Shown here: one piece after another, positions 21,550 to 31,212 of the stretch
Layout of the letters: each line of letters starts with the position of its first letter
How positions within the stretch are numbered: the stretch's first letter is position 1
Assembly (NCBI GenBank): GCA_964036315.1
Contig: OZ038488.1
Coordinates: 63,719,754 to 63,783,753, forward strand
Source: Acanthosepion esculentum
Taxonomy: Eukaryota > Mollusca > Cephalopoda > Sepiida > Sepiidae
Direction of reading: 5' to 3'
Length of the DNA stretch: 64,000 nt
Notes under the pieces: model-generated
Told to the model about the DNA's origin: nothing
Database searches by the model: none
The model's input: only the letters and a program-made list of their open reading frames with translations
Position numbers and translations under genes: made by a program

Positions 21550-22205
21550 ATTGTTACTAGTTGGGAATTAATGCAAGTCTTAGCAATAGAACGGATTTAT
21601 TCTATATAAAGGGACAATGAACTGTTAATAAATTTCCTATAGAAATTCACTGAAAATCAGGAAAAAGGTGTTGTTATTGATCAGAAATAAATATAAATAT
21701 TGCTGGTAGAACAGTGTTATTGTATGTTTAATGAAAATTAAGTGTTATATTTTCTTACTATAGAATTACATTGAAAATAAGAAAAGATGTATTGTCAGAG
21801 GTTAGGAATTGAGGTCTACTTGTTCTAATCTTCACGGCTAAGACCCACCATACCAGATACATTGAAGCGAACCACCCTCATTCTCTTCGTATTTCATCGG
21901 TGAGATATAAGTCTTACTTAAGCAACTTCTTTCCGCTAACCACAGCTCTATGGAATTACTTGCCCGATAACAATATGCTTGACCTGTTTACGACTAGGAT
22001 CAACCGTTAACTTTCCCACGTATTTCCATAAACAGTGATTCAGTAACACTCTACCTCGAGTGGTTCTTGGACTTTGTACGGAGTGGACATCATTGTAAAA
22101 CAATGTATATCTTATATAGAATAAGCTTCATATCAATAATCTAAATGCCTTATTAATTATTACTACAGAAATGTATTGAAATTCAATATTGAATTTTGAG
22201 TCTAT
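21550..22205. repeat. Decayed ~117-bp tandem repeat split by LINE F
   Basis: Three diverged units carry similar blocks: TTCCTATAGAAATTCACTG (about 21637), TACTATAGAATTACATTGA (about 21758) and CTACAGAAATGTATTGAAA (about 22165). The third lies beyond the LINE F fragment at 21825-22107. Confidence 0.5.
21825..22107 (+). mobile_element. LINE F 3' end
   Basis: Contains CATTCTCTTCGTATTTCATC, CTATGGAATTACTTGCCCG and CTGTTTACGACTAGGATCAA (the NLFKSR.N region). The 3' terminus reads CTACCTCGAGTGG and ATTGTAAAACA. Confidence 0.7.
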
Positions 22206-22211
22206 GGTATG

Positions 22212-22600
22212 ACGATAAACTTCATTCAACAGCAAGGCCTCCGGAGCGAGGTCTTGAGAGGCATGGAACCACCTCTTAATTGTTGTCGTTCCGAGGTTCC
22301 CTCTAACCTGGAGTTGTAGAACCTGTTAGGGTCTCTGCCATTGCCAAATAGTGAACTCCAAACAAAAACAAATATTATGAAAGTATAAAAATACATTTTC
22401 ATTTTTTTTTTTAAATCTAACAATGCATATTTATAGCAAAATTGCCAACAATACCGATTTATAATAAAATTATTAACAATACCCAATTTATAGTATATAT
22501 TTAGTTGAATCCATCAAATTGTGTTCCAAATATTTAGATTTCAGCATTAAAAGACCAATAGACGTTGACATGCCACTAAACTAAATCCACCAACCAATAT
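22212..22600 (+). mobile_element. Retroposon family C
   Basis: Starts ACGATAAACTTCATTC, then CAGCAAGGCC, GGAACCACCTCTTAATTGTT and ACCTGTTAGGGTCTCTGCC. The A/T repeat middle follows, then the 3' tail TTTCAGCATTAAAAGACC and GTTGACATGCC. Confidence 0.75.
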
Positions 22601-22619
22601 GGAATTCTTATTAGTCAGG

Positions 22620-22842
22620 AATTACAGCAATATTAATGTCTTGAGAGTATTTGCGCGTTAGTGAATATAACGAAAGCGACTGGCTCACCGATTAACAATT
22701 CCAGGCCGTTATCCATTAAACCACCTGAAGATGCAAGGTTACAGCACCTGGTATTCCCAAGTAGTTACCCATCTAGGTACTGATCAGGCTCGACGTTGCT
22801 TAACTTCGGTGATCGTAGCGGTAAGCCAAGGGAACTGGAACT
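22620..22842 (-). mobile_element. Composite 5S-tRNA SINE (SINE B with 5S head), partial
   Basis: On the minus strand 22735-22825 gives ACCGAAGTTAAGCAACGTCG, AGCCTGATCAGTACCTAGAT and TTGGGAATACCAGGTGCTGT. This is the 3' two thirds of 5S rRNA. It runs directly into a tRNA-like GGTTTAATGGATAACGGC head and the SINE B body. The 5S 5' end is truncated. Not a functional 5S gene. Confidence 0.85.
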
Positions 22843-22942
22843 ATAATATTAAATAAATCTACGATAAATGAAGTCCAAGTGATTCATCTGATTAATCTGC
22901 TCGCATGCCAGTTTCGCATCGAAATAATCATTTATACGAGGT

Positions 22943-23400
22943 TGGATCAAAAAGTATCGGGAATGGTGCTATAAAAAGAAAACTATAATGCATATCAATT
23001 CGGCATTTAATCTCCTTCGGAGTAGTACACTTCTGAATCCACACACTTTATTCAGCGTCGTTTCCATTGATGGAAGCACTTCTGAGAATCCTTTTTTCGT
23101 GGCGGGGGGAGATAGCGAGCAGCTTCCACTGTCGCATTCACTTGGATTTCCTCGACATCTTAAACTCTTGTTCCTTTCAAGTGGGATTTTATTTTTGAAG
23201 TTAAAAAGTCGCAAGAGGAAACTATATTGATTGTCTTACCTGGAGAATGTTGTATTTGACCAAAAACTGCACAAGCAATGATCACTGACGGAATCTCTGT
23301 GGTGTGGTGAGACGACCACACTCTACACACTTTCCTTCCAAGACTGGTATAAACAACGGAAGTGAGCACGAACGTTATAACTTACCGTGCATGCGCACCA
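22943..23400 (-). pseudogene. Mariner transposase C-terminal relic
   Basis: The plus-strand boundary GAGGTTGGATCAAAAAGTAT (22940-22959) looks like a terminal inverted repeat. The minus strand reads, in two frames, FLVKYNI, SCDFLTSKIKSHLKGTR, DVEEIQVNAT, KKDSQKCFHQWKRR and KCVDSEVYYSEGD. This matches the C terminus of SETMAR/GVQW3-type mariner transposases (CDFFLFPK.K..LKG then F..W..RW..C). The DD catalytic region upstream is degraded or absent. Frameshifts and one stop (RR*IKC) make it non-functional. Confidence 0.75.
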
Positions 23401-24695
23401 GAAGTCAAAGTCAATCTGTACCAAGCAGCTTCACTCTGCGTATTTTAGATCCGTTTCTATAGCAACAGTCCTGATATTTTACGATCATGCTTCGTATGCA
23501 TAATGCAAATGCATGGCTAATGGTTTTTTGTTTGTTTTTTTTTTTTTATAGAAATAAACTGTAAATTTACTATACTAATATACTAAAAATCGTTTTACTA
23601 CACAAAAGATTGAAAATGAAGTAGAAAAAGTATCAGTGGTTTTGAATTAGGAACATTGTTCTTAAAGTATAGGGAGACTACAAGCATAATACGAAGTTTA
23701 GGCCCTTTCTTTCGTATATTTTTATGTGTTCGTTTTTGTTAGAAAAAAATAAAAACGCCTTCCATTTTTCTTCAATAAATGACAAAATAATGCCGCAATA
23801 CTTCTGTTCAAATCAGACGTCAAAATCTCAGTTCAAACATTCTGATGTGACTGATCTTCAAGCTTGAACACAGAATACATCCAAGATATTTTTATACTCA
23901 TATTTTGTTTGATTTTTATTTTTACTTGAAACTCTACCATTTTACTATCAAAATAACATTCGATTTCTTTCATACAGAAACAAAAACTTTAAAACAAGGA
24001 TGAGAACAAGGGCGGAACAAATGAAAAACAAGCAGAGTAAATTAACAAATATAAGCTGAATCTAGTAAACACAGTTTAAATAACATATTTGGGGGAACAA
24101 AAAAAATATACAAATAAAGATTTCCTAAAAATTGCAGAGACGAACGAACCTACGAACGAATGAGAGATCAAAATAATGAGCCGAGAGCAAATACGAAAAT
24201 AGACATATGGAAAGAATGAAAGAAATAAAGAATGAAAAAAGGAAAGAAAAAATGAACGAATTAATGAAAAAACGAAATTACAAAGACAAATGCATTTTAT
24301 GACTTTTTTTGTTTGTTTCTCAACAAGTGAGAAATAAAGAAAACGTGGACATTGTAAAAGCCTCGAGGGGGGGGAGTAAAAATGTTAGACCCATGAGATC
24401 ACACTAGATTTAGTTTTGAAAACTCCTGAATCATAATAAGTAGGAATTCCCAAAGTCCCTGGGAAAAAACTTTGTGCCAATATTTCTCGTTTATTTTTTT
24501 CCTTCTGTTAAACCTAGAAAATCGTCTTTTGTTTTTCCAGTCGACAAATGGTCTCAAAAGTTTTCGGTACGTGAGTCACATTGTATATTTTGCAGATCTT
24601 CAAGGAACAACAAAAATAAATCAATTTTATAAATGAATTAATAAAATGTAAACGTATGTTATTTTCTTGTCCTTTTTTTGTTTTGTTTTGTTTTC
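23401..24695. other. No gene or repeat recognised
   Basis: About 1.3 kb of AT-rich, A-rich sequence (GAAA-like runs near 24200-24260, a G-run at 24366). Nothing assignable. Confidence 0.5.
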
Positions 24696-24699
24696 AGAA

Positions 24700-25320
24700 T
24701 GTATGACTGTCAGTGAAAAGAAGAGACCATTACAAATTTAATACACCAAAATGAACGAACTACAAACATTTAAATATCTAGGAAGGGTTTTAACAGAGGA
24801 CGATAAATCTGATACAGAAAATCGCATTGGGATATAGAAAGAAACCTTTCAAAAGCTAAGCAAAGTATTAAGAAAGCGTACAATCTCGTTAGAAACAAAG
24901 AAAAGAGTACTTAACAGTTATGTCATATCGGCCATCCTATATGGAAATGTATGCTGGATAATCTCCTCACATATCAAGAACAGACTTGAAACCACTGAAA
25001 TGTGGTTCTACAGAAGGATGCTCAACGAACATATGAGTAATGATGAAATTTTAGAGAAAACGGAAACAAAAAGGATACTTATACTTAACATCCGAAAGAG
25101 AGAGTTGAAATTTCTAGGCACATAATAAGAAAAGAGGGCTTTGAAACTGGCAAGACATATTGAAAACAAGCGTGACAGAGGAAAACAGTGAATAGCCTTG
25201 TGTAAATGGTTGGCAAAAATGATTTGGAGAGAAGGCGAAAGACAAAATTTACTAAGAGCTCCAAAAAGAAATTGTGGAGATCCATGACCAAGTACGTTTT
25301 GAAGGGACATCTTTCCTTTA
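24700..25320 (+). mobile_element. LINE R C-terminal relic
   Basis: Reads FKYLGRVLTEDDKSDTENRI, then TISLETKKRVLNSYVISAIL, YGNVCW, HIKNRLETTEMWFYRRML, NDEILEKTETKRILILNIRK and RELKFLGT. The order is that of the RT thumb (FKYLG), the YG..W motif and the C-terminal WFYRRM and KFLG blocks. One early stop (IGI*KE) and later frameshifts are present. About 15 bp are missing between RRML and NEHM. Confidence 0.8.
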
Positions 25321-25329
25321 CCTTCATCC

Positions 25330-25450
25330 TTCCATTTCGGCAAATAAAATGCATTTTTACTGTTGTGAATAATGATAATATTAACTGTTTCCTTATAAGG
25401 AAACATTCGGCATTCATTGCCCGAGCAGCGGATATTGCTGTGGAATGAAA
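25330..25450 (+). repeat. Dispersed repeat H
   Basis: Shares with 63220-63345 the order AATATTARC, GTTTCCTTATAAGGAAAC (perfect 18-bp palindrome, here 25386-25403), ATTCGGCATTC, CGAGCAGC and AATTTATAAAATCT. Origin unknown. Confidence 0.6.
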
Positions 25451-25454
25451 TTTA

Positions 25455-26065
25455 TAAAATCTACTTAACTGTAAAAACACTTTACATATCTACCCTACTG
25501 GTAAAATGCTTTACATGCCTACCCTAGTGGGAAAATGCTTTACATGGCTACCCTAGTGGGAAAATGCTTTACATGGCTGCCCTACTGGGAAAATCCTTTA
25601 CATTGCTACCTACTGGTAAAATGCATTACATGTCTATCCTGCTAGGAAAATCCTTTACATGGCTACCCTACTGGGGATATGCTTTACATGTCAAACCTAC
25701 TGAAAAAATACCTTACATGACTACCCTACAAGGAAAATTCGCTATATATCTACCCTACTGGGAAAATACTTTACATGTCTCCCCTACTGGGAAAACCCTT
25801 TACATTGCTATCCTACTGAAAAAAATGCTTTACATGGCTACCGTACTGACAAAATGCTTTACATAGCTACCGTACTGACAAAATGCTTTACATGGCTACC
25901 CTACTGACAAAATGCTTTACATGGCTACCCTACTGGGAAAATGCCTTGCATGGCTACTCTACTGGAAAAATTCTTTAAGTGGCTATCCTACTGGGAATAT
26001 GCTGTACCTAACCTACTAAAATACTCTACTGAAAAAATACTTTACATATCTATGGTACTGAATCA
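25455..26065. repeat. ~30-bp minisatellite, about 20 units
   Basis: Tandem units of about 30 bp: CTACCCTACTGGGAAAATGC then TTTACATGG, with indels of 1-4 bp and many point differences. Frames crossing it are incidental. It follows the 3' end of LINE R and repeat H. Confidence 0.9.
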
Positions 26066-26069
26066 CGGG

Positions 26070-26880
26070 TATCCTGAATTTGGTTTGGCTGTACGTGCGC
26101 GTCACAGATACCCTCATAAGGAACAAAAGACTAGATGAAATATTAAAGTAGCGGCTGAAAGAAAGAAAAAATTGCGATTGATATAAAAGAAAATATACAA
26201 AACGGAAATGAAAATAATGTTCCCACTCCCTGTTTGATAACAATATATATTACGAACTGCTTTCTTTTATTCTTGAAATTGTCACACAATAGTATAAACC
26301 GTCTCTTCGATAAGATGATACAAGCAAATTTTTATGCCCTTGGAAGGAGGGGCTTATTTGAAATAAAAGACCATAGATTTTGGCCATTTAAGTGTTGTTT
26401 GTTCGAGTTAGTGGGTAAATAAAAATGTTGGGGACACTTATTCGAGAGAAATGATTAACCCAGGAAATACTGTAATTGGAATAAGGAATTGATAAATCCT
26501 GTTCGAAATCAGATCATGATTGGTTATATCTCTTTCACTCTAACATCGTTGAGATAGGCATTGTTTCCTAATATTTTTGGTCTTTGGCACTCGGTAATTG
26601 CTAAACAAAGAAGAGACCAATTCAGATTTTACATCCCGTTGACAAAGTACTTCGTAAAAGCGAAAATGTCTAGTATATCCACTGTCAGCTTCGAAAGAAT
26701 GTGGTCATTAAGTTGTAAAAAGACTTTTTTTTATTTTAAAAGCGCTAGTCATTATGATGCACATCTGAAACTGAACTGCTAAATGGAAACATCACTTTTT
26801 GAATGAGACGTCGTCTACGTACATTAATTTCCTGTTCCGTCTTGATCATCATTTATATGATATTCCTAGGATAATTCTAC
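26070..26880. other. No gene recognised
   Basis: AT-rich sequence. The frame at 26561-26782 has no known domain. Confidence 0.5.
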
Positions 26881-26885
26881 ATAAT

Positions 26886-26999
26886 ATCACACACGCACAC
26901 ATACACTTATATACACATATACATATATACGCATATACATATATATACGCATATGCATATATACACATATACATATATATATATATACACACATATATA
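26886..26999. repeat. (CA)/(TA) imperfect microsatellite
   Basis: Mixed CACA, ATACACATA and TATATACGCA hexamer-like units end in TA at 26998-26999. That TA is the target dinucleotide of the adjoining Tc1 element. Confidence 0.85.
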
Positions 27000-27209
27000 C
27001 AGTTGCGGCCAAAATGTTCAGATCGGCATTGTTTTCGTCAGAAAAGTAGGTATAAGTTTTTATATTCTATAATTTTTACAGACAATAAATACGATATTAA
27101 TTGTTATTGTCTGAGATTTTGGTGTAATTTGAGAGGATAATACAAAAGTTATGGATGATTTAGTGATTTACTGCAAAACCCATGGCGGTCAAAATGATCA
27201 GAACGGTTG
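27000..27209 (+). repeat. Left terminal inverted repeat of the Tc1 element
   Basis: About 210 bp, inverted copy at 28388-28609. It includes the blocks AATACGATATTAATTG, TTTGGTGTAATTTGAGAGG and AAAACCCATGGCGG shared in inverse order. Outer and inner transposase-box-like direct repeats are present. Confidence 0.9.
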
Positions 27210-27255
27210 GAAAAATAACAAAATAATCAAAAATGACAGAGAATACTGGAATTAT

Positions 27256-28271
27256 TTAATATTTAGTGTGAAGCCCTTTAGCTTCAATCACACTTTGACA
27301 TCTTCGACTGCATGAGGAAATTAAATTTTCATTTTCTTGCTGGGTGATCTTATTCCATTCTTCCTGAAGGGCATTCCATAATTGCTCGGTTGTTTTAGGA
27401 TTTCTGGCTTTCGAACGTTCTCCCAGAATATTCCACACATTTTCAATAGGATTGAGATCTGGGCTTTGAGCAGGCCAATCCATAACAATAACCTTTTCAG
27501 CCTTGAGGAAGTTTATGACCACCTTAGCCCTGTGACATGGGGCATTGTCCTGCATGAATATGGGTCATCGCTTAGTTGAATTTCTCAGCATAGGCAAGAC
27601 ATGATCTTTTACAAGTTGTTTATAAACTCCTGCATTTACCTTTCCATGTAATTGCACCAAAGGGCCCACACCATCTCCAGATATCATCCCCCAAACCATA
27701 ACACTTCCTCCACCGAATTTAACACTAGTCTTAAGGCATTTAGGCGACAATTTTTCACCTACTTTTCGACGAACGTACATTTTCCCATCTGAGCCACATA
27801 ACATAAACTTAGATTAATCACTGAAATACACCGTTTGCCATTTTTCTTGAGACCACAACACATGTTCGGTTGCAAAGGTAAGACGACACTTTTTATTCTT
27901 GGAGCTGATCAGTGGCTTCACTGCAGATGCTCTTGATTGTAGGTCATGTTCAACGAAACGACGAGACACAGTTTTTCGAGATAAAGTTTTCTTCAGTACA
28001 ATGTTCATTTCCCGAGAAACAGCAGCAGCAGTTTTAAATCTGTCCTTTTTAACCAACTTTACCATAGCACGATCTTCTCTCTTGGTCGTTTTTCTTGGCC
28101 TACCTGTAGACTTTCTTGCTTCACACGAACCACAATCATCGTAGACCTTAAGAATACCGTGAACAACACTTTTTGACTTGTTAACAATCTTTGCAAAGAC
28201 CCAATACTTAAATTATCCTCCTTTCGAAGCTTAACAATCTGCTGACGAATTGGTAACGGAGTAAGTGGCAT
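27256..28271 (-). pseudogene. Tc1 transposase (DD34E), three lesions
   Basis: It would have cut and pasted its own element in the nucleus. The start used is MPLTPLPIRQQIVKLRKE near 28271. Then come a paired-type helix-turn-helix region (SIG..AKIVNKSKSVVHG), GRPRKTT, and a second HTH (RKTVSRRFVEHDL). The catalytic region contains VYFSD (first D), FMQDNAPCH (second D) and SPDLNPIENVW (E). Exactly 34 residues separate the second D from the E, so this is DD34E. The protein would be about 340 residues, normal for Tc1. Lesions: one frameshift near 28195, TAA in place of the residue after VYFSD (about 27813), and TGA just before PIFMQDNAP (about 27566). Confidence 0.93.
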
Positions 28272-28387
28272 TATATTAACAAAGTACACTGCAGATATTC
28301 TTAATGTTTAGTAAACGAATCGTCACGTAAACAAATTAAAAAAATTAGAGTTAGCCGGTTAAATATACTAAAACACAGAGTAAAAGC

Positions 28388-28609
28388 AACCGTTCTAATC
28401 ATTTTGACCGCCATGGGTTTTGCAGTAAATCACTAAATCATCCATAACTTTTGTATTATCCTCTCAAATTACACCAAAATCTCAGACAATAAATTAATAT
28501 CGTATTTATTGTCTGTGAAAAATTATAGAATATAAAACAACTTTGATAAAAAATGATACCTACTTTTCCGACGAAAACAATGCCGTTCTGAACATTTTGG
28601 CCGCAACTG
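28388..28609 (-). repeat. Right terminal inverted repeat of the Tc1 element
   Basis: Inverse of 27000-27209 with a few differences, for example AATAAATTAATATCG here against the left copy. It ends CCGCAACTG followed by TA. Confidence 0.9.
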
Positions 28610-28611
28610 TA

Positions 28612-28885
28612 CATTTTTACAAGTCTTATTCAACCAATTTTTGTCGTAAAATTTTAATTAAACAAGCAGCAATAGCAAATTAATAGACAGAATTGAATAA
28701 GAACTTTAGGTTCTTTGCGTACCTCCGCTATTCCAATGTACAATCCATACATTAACGCACGTCTCTCGCGGTTATATGGCGGAAAGTACAGGAAATAGAT
28801 CCATTTCCGGTTGACGTTATAGAACAGCGTAGTATTAACACGCCTTGCTGTATAGGTTGAATAAATCCGGTGAGAAGACACATCA
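28612..28885. other. No gene seen
   Basis: AT-rich spacer. The 75-codon minus frame at 28654-28881 has no recognisable domain. Confidence 0.5.
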
Positions 28886-28899
28886 TTGTCTTACAGCCC

Positions 28900-29925
28900 T
28901 TTTTATTTTGTATATCTGCGGAATTCATTTTCTATCGATATTAGAATAATCAAGAAACTATACTGTCAGCAAACGGCATGTATGCGCATTGAGAATGAGT
29001 TCAGCGAATATACAAAAATAGAAAGTGGCGTAAGGCAAGGATGTGTCTTCTCACCGGACTTATTCAACCTATACAGCGAGGCAGTTCTGAGAGAATTGGA
29101 GATCCTACCAGGATTCAGCATTGGCGGTTACAATCTTACCAACATAAGATACGTAGACGATACGGTACTGATAGCAGACACGGAAAAGAAACTACAAAAC
29201 CTTCTACAGCAGGTAGCGAAGGAGAGCGAGAATAAGGGACTAACCATAAACTACAAGAAGACAGAATGCATGGTCATCAGTAAAAGAATGAGCCCGAAAT
29301 GCGATTTGCAGGTCGGAGATACTTAAATCAAGCATGTGCGGAAGTTTAAATATCTGGGAAGTGTTTTGATGGAGGACAGTAGGTGCGACGCTGAGATCCG
29401 AAGACGGATTAGGATGGCCAATGATGCATTCCAAAAGGTGGGCAGACTACTGCGAGACAGGAGGATTTCTTTGGTGACAAAGAAAAGAGTACTAAGCTTC
29501 TATACGACAGCTAATGTTCGACGGTCTCCTCAAAGATGAATAAGAGACTCGGGGCAGTGGAGATGTGGTTCTACAGAAGGATGCTAAGGATATCATGAAG
29601 CGAGTGTGTGAGCAACGATGAGATCTTGGAGATAATGCAAACAAGGAGGAAGATATACTTAACATAAGGAAGAGGCAGATGAAATTTCTGAGACACGTAC
29701 AGAGAAAGGAGGTCCTGGAGAATTTGATACTGACAGGTCGAATAGAGGGGAAATGAGACAAGAGGAAGCAACGCATGACATACCTGGCGGGCTTAAGCAA
29801 GTGAATGGCAGAACGTGGTCTGGGGAGTTGGCAGAGGCACGAAACTTTTTTGAGAGCCACAAGGGAGAGGAGGAAATAGAGAGCCATGTTCGCCTACCTC
29901 CTGAAAGGACGGCACATAAAAAGGT
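28900..29925 (+). mobile_element. LINE R, reverse transcriptase second half to 3' end
   Basis: The best LINE R copy. The frame 28886-29326 holds RT motifs GVRQGCVFSPDLFNLYSE, RYVDDTVLIAD (active site YVDD at about 29150-29161, usually YADD), LTINYKKTECMVISK and a thumb start. After a TAA the next frame (29336-29539) reads KFKYLGSVLMEDSRCDAEIR and ISLVTKKRVLSFY. There is then a deletion of the YG..W region at about 29520. Later frames hold MWFYRRM-type and EFDTDRS pieces to the 3' end (GAAAGGACGGCACATAAAAA). The type is RTE/BovB-like by C-terminal style; this is inference. It is 5' truncated and lacks an endonuclease domain. Confidence 0.88.
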
Positions 29926-29959
29926 AAGCATATCAATGACAGAGACGGTAAGAAGTAAA

Positions 29960-30110
29960 AATGATGAGGATAAGAAGTATAGATAACGATTGACCGTTGA
30001 GAAGAGGTCAAGATTGAAGTGTTCAAGGAAGAGCCACACTTGTGTCGGTTACACAAAGTGGTAGTTCTTGTGAATAAGCTGTCTGGATGGCGCCTGGTCA
30101 CACAAAATTA
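29960..30110 (-). mobile_element. LINE F 3' fragment
   Basis: On the minus strand DSLFTRTTTLCN and CGSSLNTSILTSSQRSIVI correspond, with frameshifts, to the SSF.RTT.LWNRL and LNLF.SRVNRY end. Confidence 0.5.
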
Positions 30111-30204
30111 CTTTTTCGAATCTATTCATTTCAGTAGTAAACTCACTACAATACACAACCATGTGCATTACAATTAAGACATCTTTCGCATTCTCCTTCA
30201 TTTT

Positions 30205-30590
30205 CTAGGCTTACAGCCATATTACGTTGAAATATCTATTATCGTACGATCACTGAAGTTAAGCAATGTCGAGCCTGGTTAGTACTTAGATGTGTGACCG
30301 ATTTGGAATACCAAACTATAAGTTTGTATGTTCGGATGGTGTCATGGATAACAGCTCGGAAATCGGAAAATCCGAGTTCCAATTTCATTTGTGTTCGTTA
30401 TATTCACTTACGCGCAAATACAATTAGAAAAGGTATGAATCAACTTCTTCTCTCCCAGCTATGGATTAATTAGTAAGATTTGAATCACTGAATTATTATT
30501 ATCTCACAAATATTCTTACGGTGTAAGGTTATTTTAAGAAAATATTTTTTCTTAAAATAACCTGCAAAGGGTTGATAAGCTGTAAGAAAC
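30205..30590 (+). mobile_element. Composite 5S-tRNA SINE, near full length
   Basis: A complete example of the composite SINE. 5S rRNA-like head at 30209-30321: GCTTACAGCCATATTACGTT, internal-control box A AAGTTAAGCAATGTC at 30256-30270 and box C TTAGTACTTAGATGTGTGAC at 30279-30298. A tRNA-like second head follows at about 30335-30395 (GGTGTCATGGATAACAGC; B-box GAGTTCCAATTTC at 30374-30386). Then comes the SINE B body (CACTTACGCGCAAATAC) and the 3' tail AAAATAACCTGCAAAGGGTT, GATAAGCTGTAAG. A (TTC)n array follows the tail. Confidence 0.9.
30527..30562. repeat. Perfect 16-bp inverted repeat in SINE tail
   Basis: GGTTATTTTAAGAAAA, a 4-nt loop TATT, then the exact complement. It lies at the start of the conserved SINE 3' tail. 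Confidence 0.9.
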
Positions 30591-30591
30591 A

Positions 30592-30750
30592 TCCTTCTTC
30601 TTCTTCTTCTTCTTCTTCTTCTTCTTCTTCTTCTTCTTCTTCTTCTTCTTTTCCATTTTCCTCCTCTTTTTCCTCCTCTTCTTCCTCTTCTTCTTCCTAT
30701 TCTTCTTCATCTTCCTCTTCTTCATCATCATCTTCCTCCTCTTCTTCCTA

Positions 30751-30783
<33 letters not shown>

Positions 30784-30820
30784 TTCTTCTTCTTCTTCTT
30801 CTTCTTCTTCTTCTTCTTCG
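30592..30820. repeat. (TTC)n microsatellite
   Basis: About 230 bp of CTT/CTC/CAT trinucleotides, pure at both ends. The poly-Ser frame across it is an artefact. Confidence 0.97.
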
Positions 30821-31212
30821 TTCCGTGATATGCACACTCTACAAACTTAACCTTTTATATGGACTGTCGGTTAAACTCCTTTCATAAAACAATTTATAAA
30901 CTTCCAAAACTTCAAAGGAGTTTTCTGCGTCACTCTGTAACTTTATTTAATATTCCTGTATAAATTTCTTTTTATTTGTTGTACAAATTATGAATTGTTT
31001 CTGTTTTGACTCTGTCTCTGCGAATTCCTACATCGGTCACCTGGTTTATCTATCTTACTCCTTTGTCCAATTTGTAGTAAACCAAGTTTGTTCCTTCGTC
31101 CACAAGAGACCACCCAATGACTTATATAAATAAAAAGTTTACGATACAATTGTTTAATCCAATTTATCTCTTCAATGTTTACACATTGATTAGAGCTGTG
31201 TTCTATACAGAT
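30821..31212. other. No gene seen
   Basis: AT-rich sequence with no recognised motif. Confidence 0.5.

Larger units (their letters stand above)
27000..28609 (-). mobile_element. Tc1-type DNA transposon, complete with IR/DR termini
   Basis: A 1610-bp element bounded by TA on both sides (26998-26999, 28610-28611). The terminal inverted repeats begin CAGTTGCGGCCAAAATGTTC (left) and mirror at 28590-28609. They are long: left 27000-27209, right about 28388-28609. Each carries two direct copies of a GGCSGYCAAAATGWTCAGA-like box, one outer (27006-27025) and one inner (27185-27203), the IR/DR arrangement known from Sleeping Beauty-type Tc1 elements. The ends are well preserved but the transposase is mutated. 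Confidence 0.95.

Noticed and set aside
25455..26065. CRISPR-like array
   Set aside because: The whole unit repeats with no unique spacers, and the sequence is from an animal. The GATA array at 50435-50842 was rejected for the same reason.
30209..30321. 5S rRNA gene
   Set aside because: It is diverged, followed by a tRNA-like module instead of a T-run terminator, and repeated at other loci with the same attached body. It is a SINE head.
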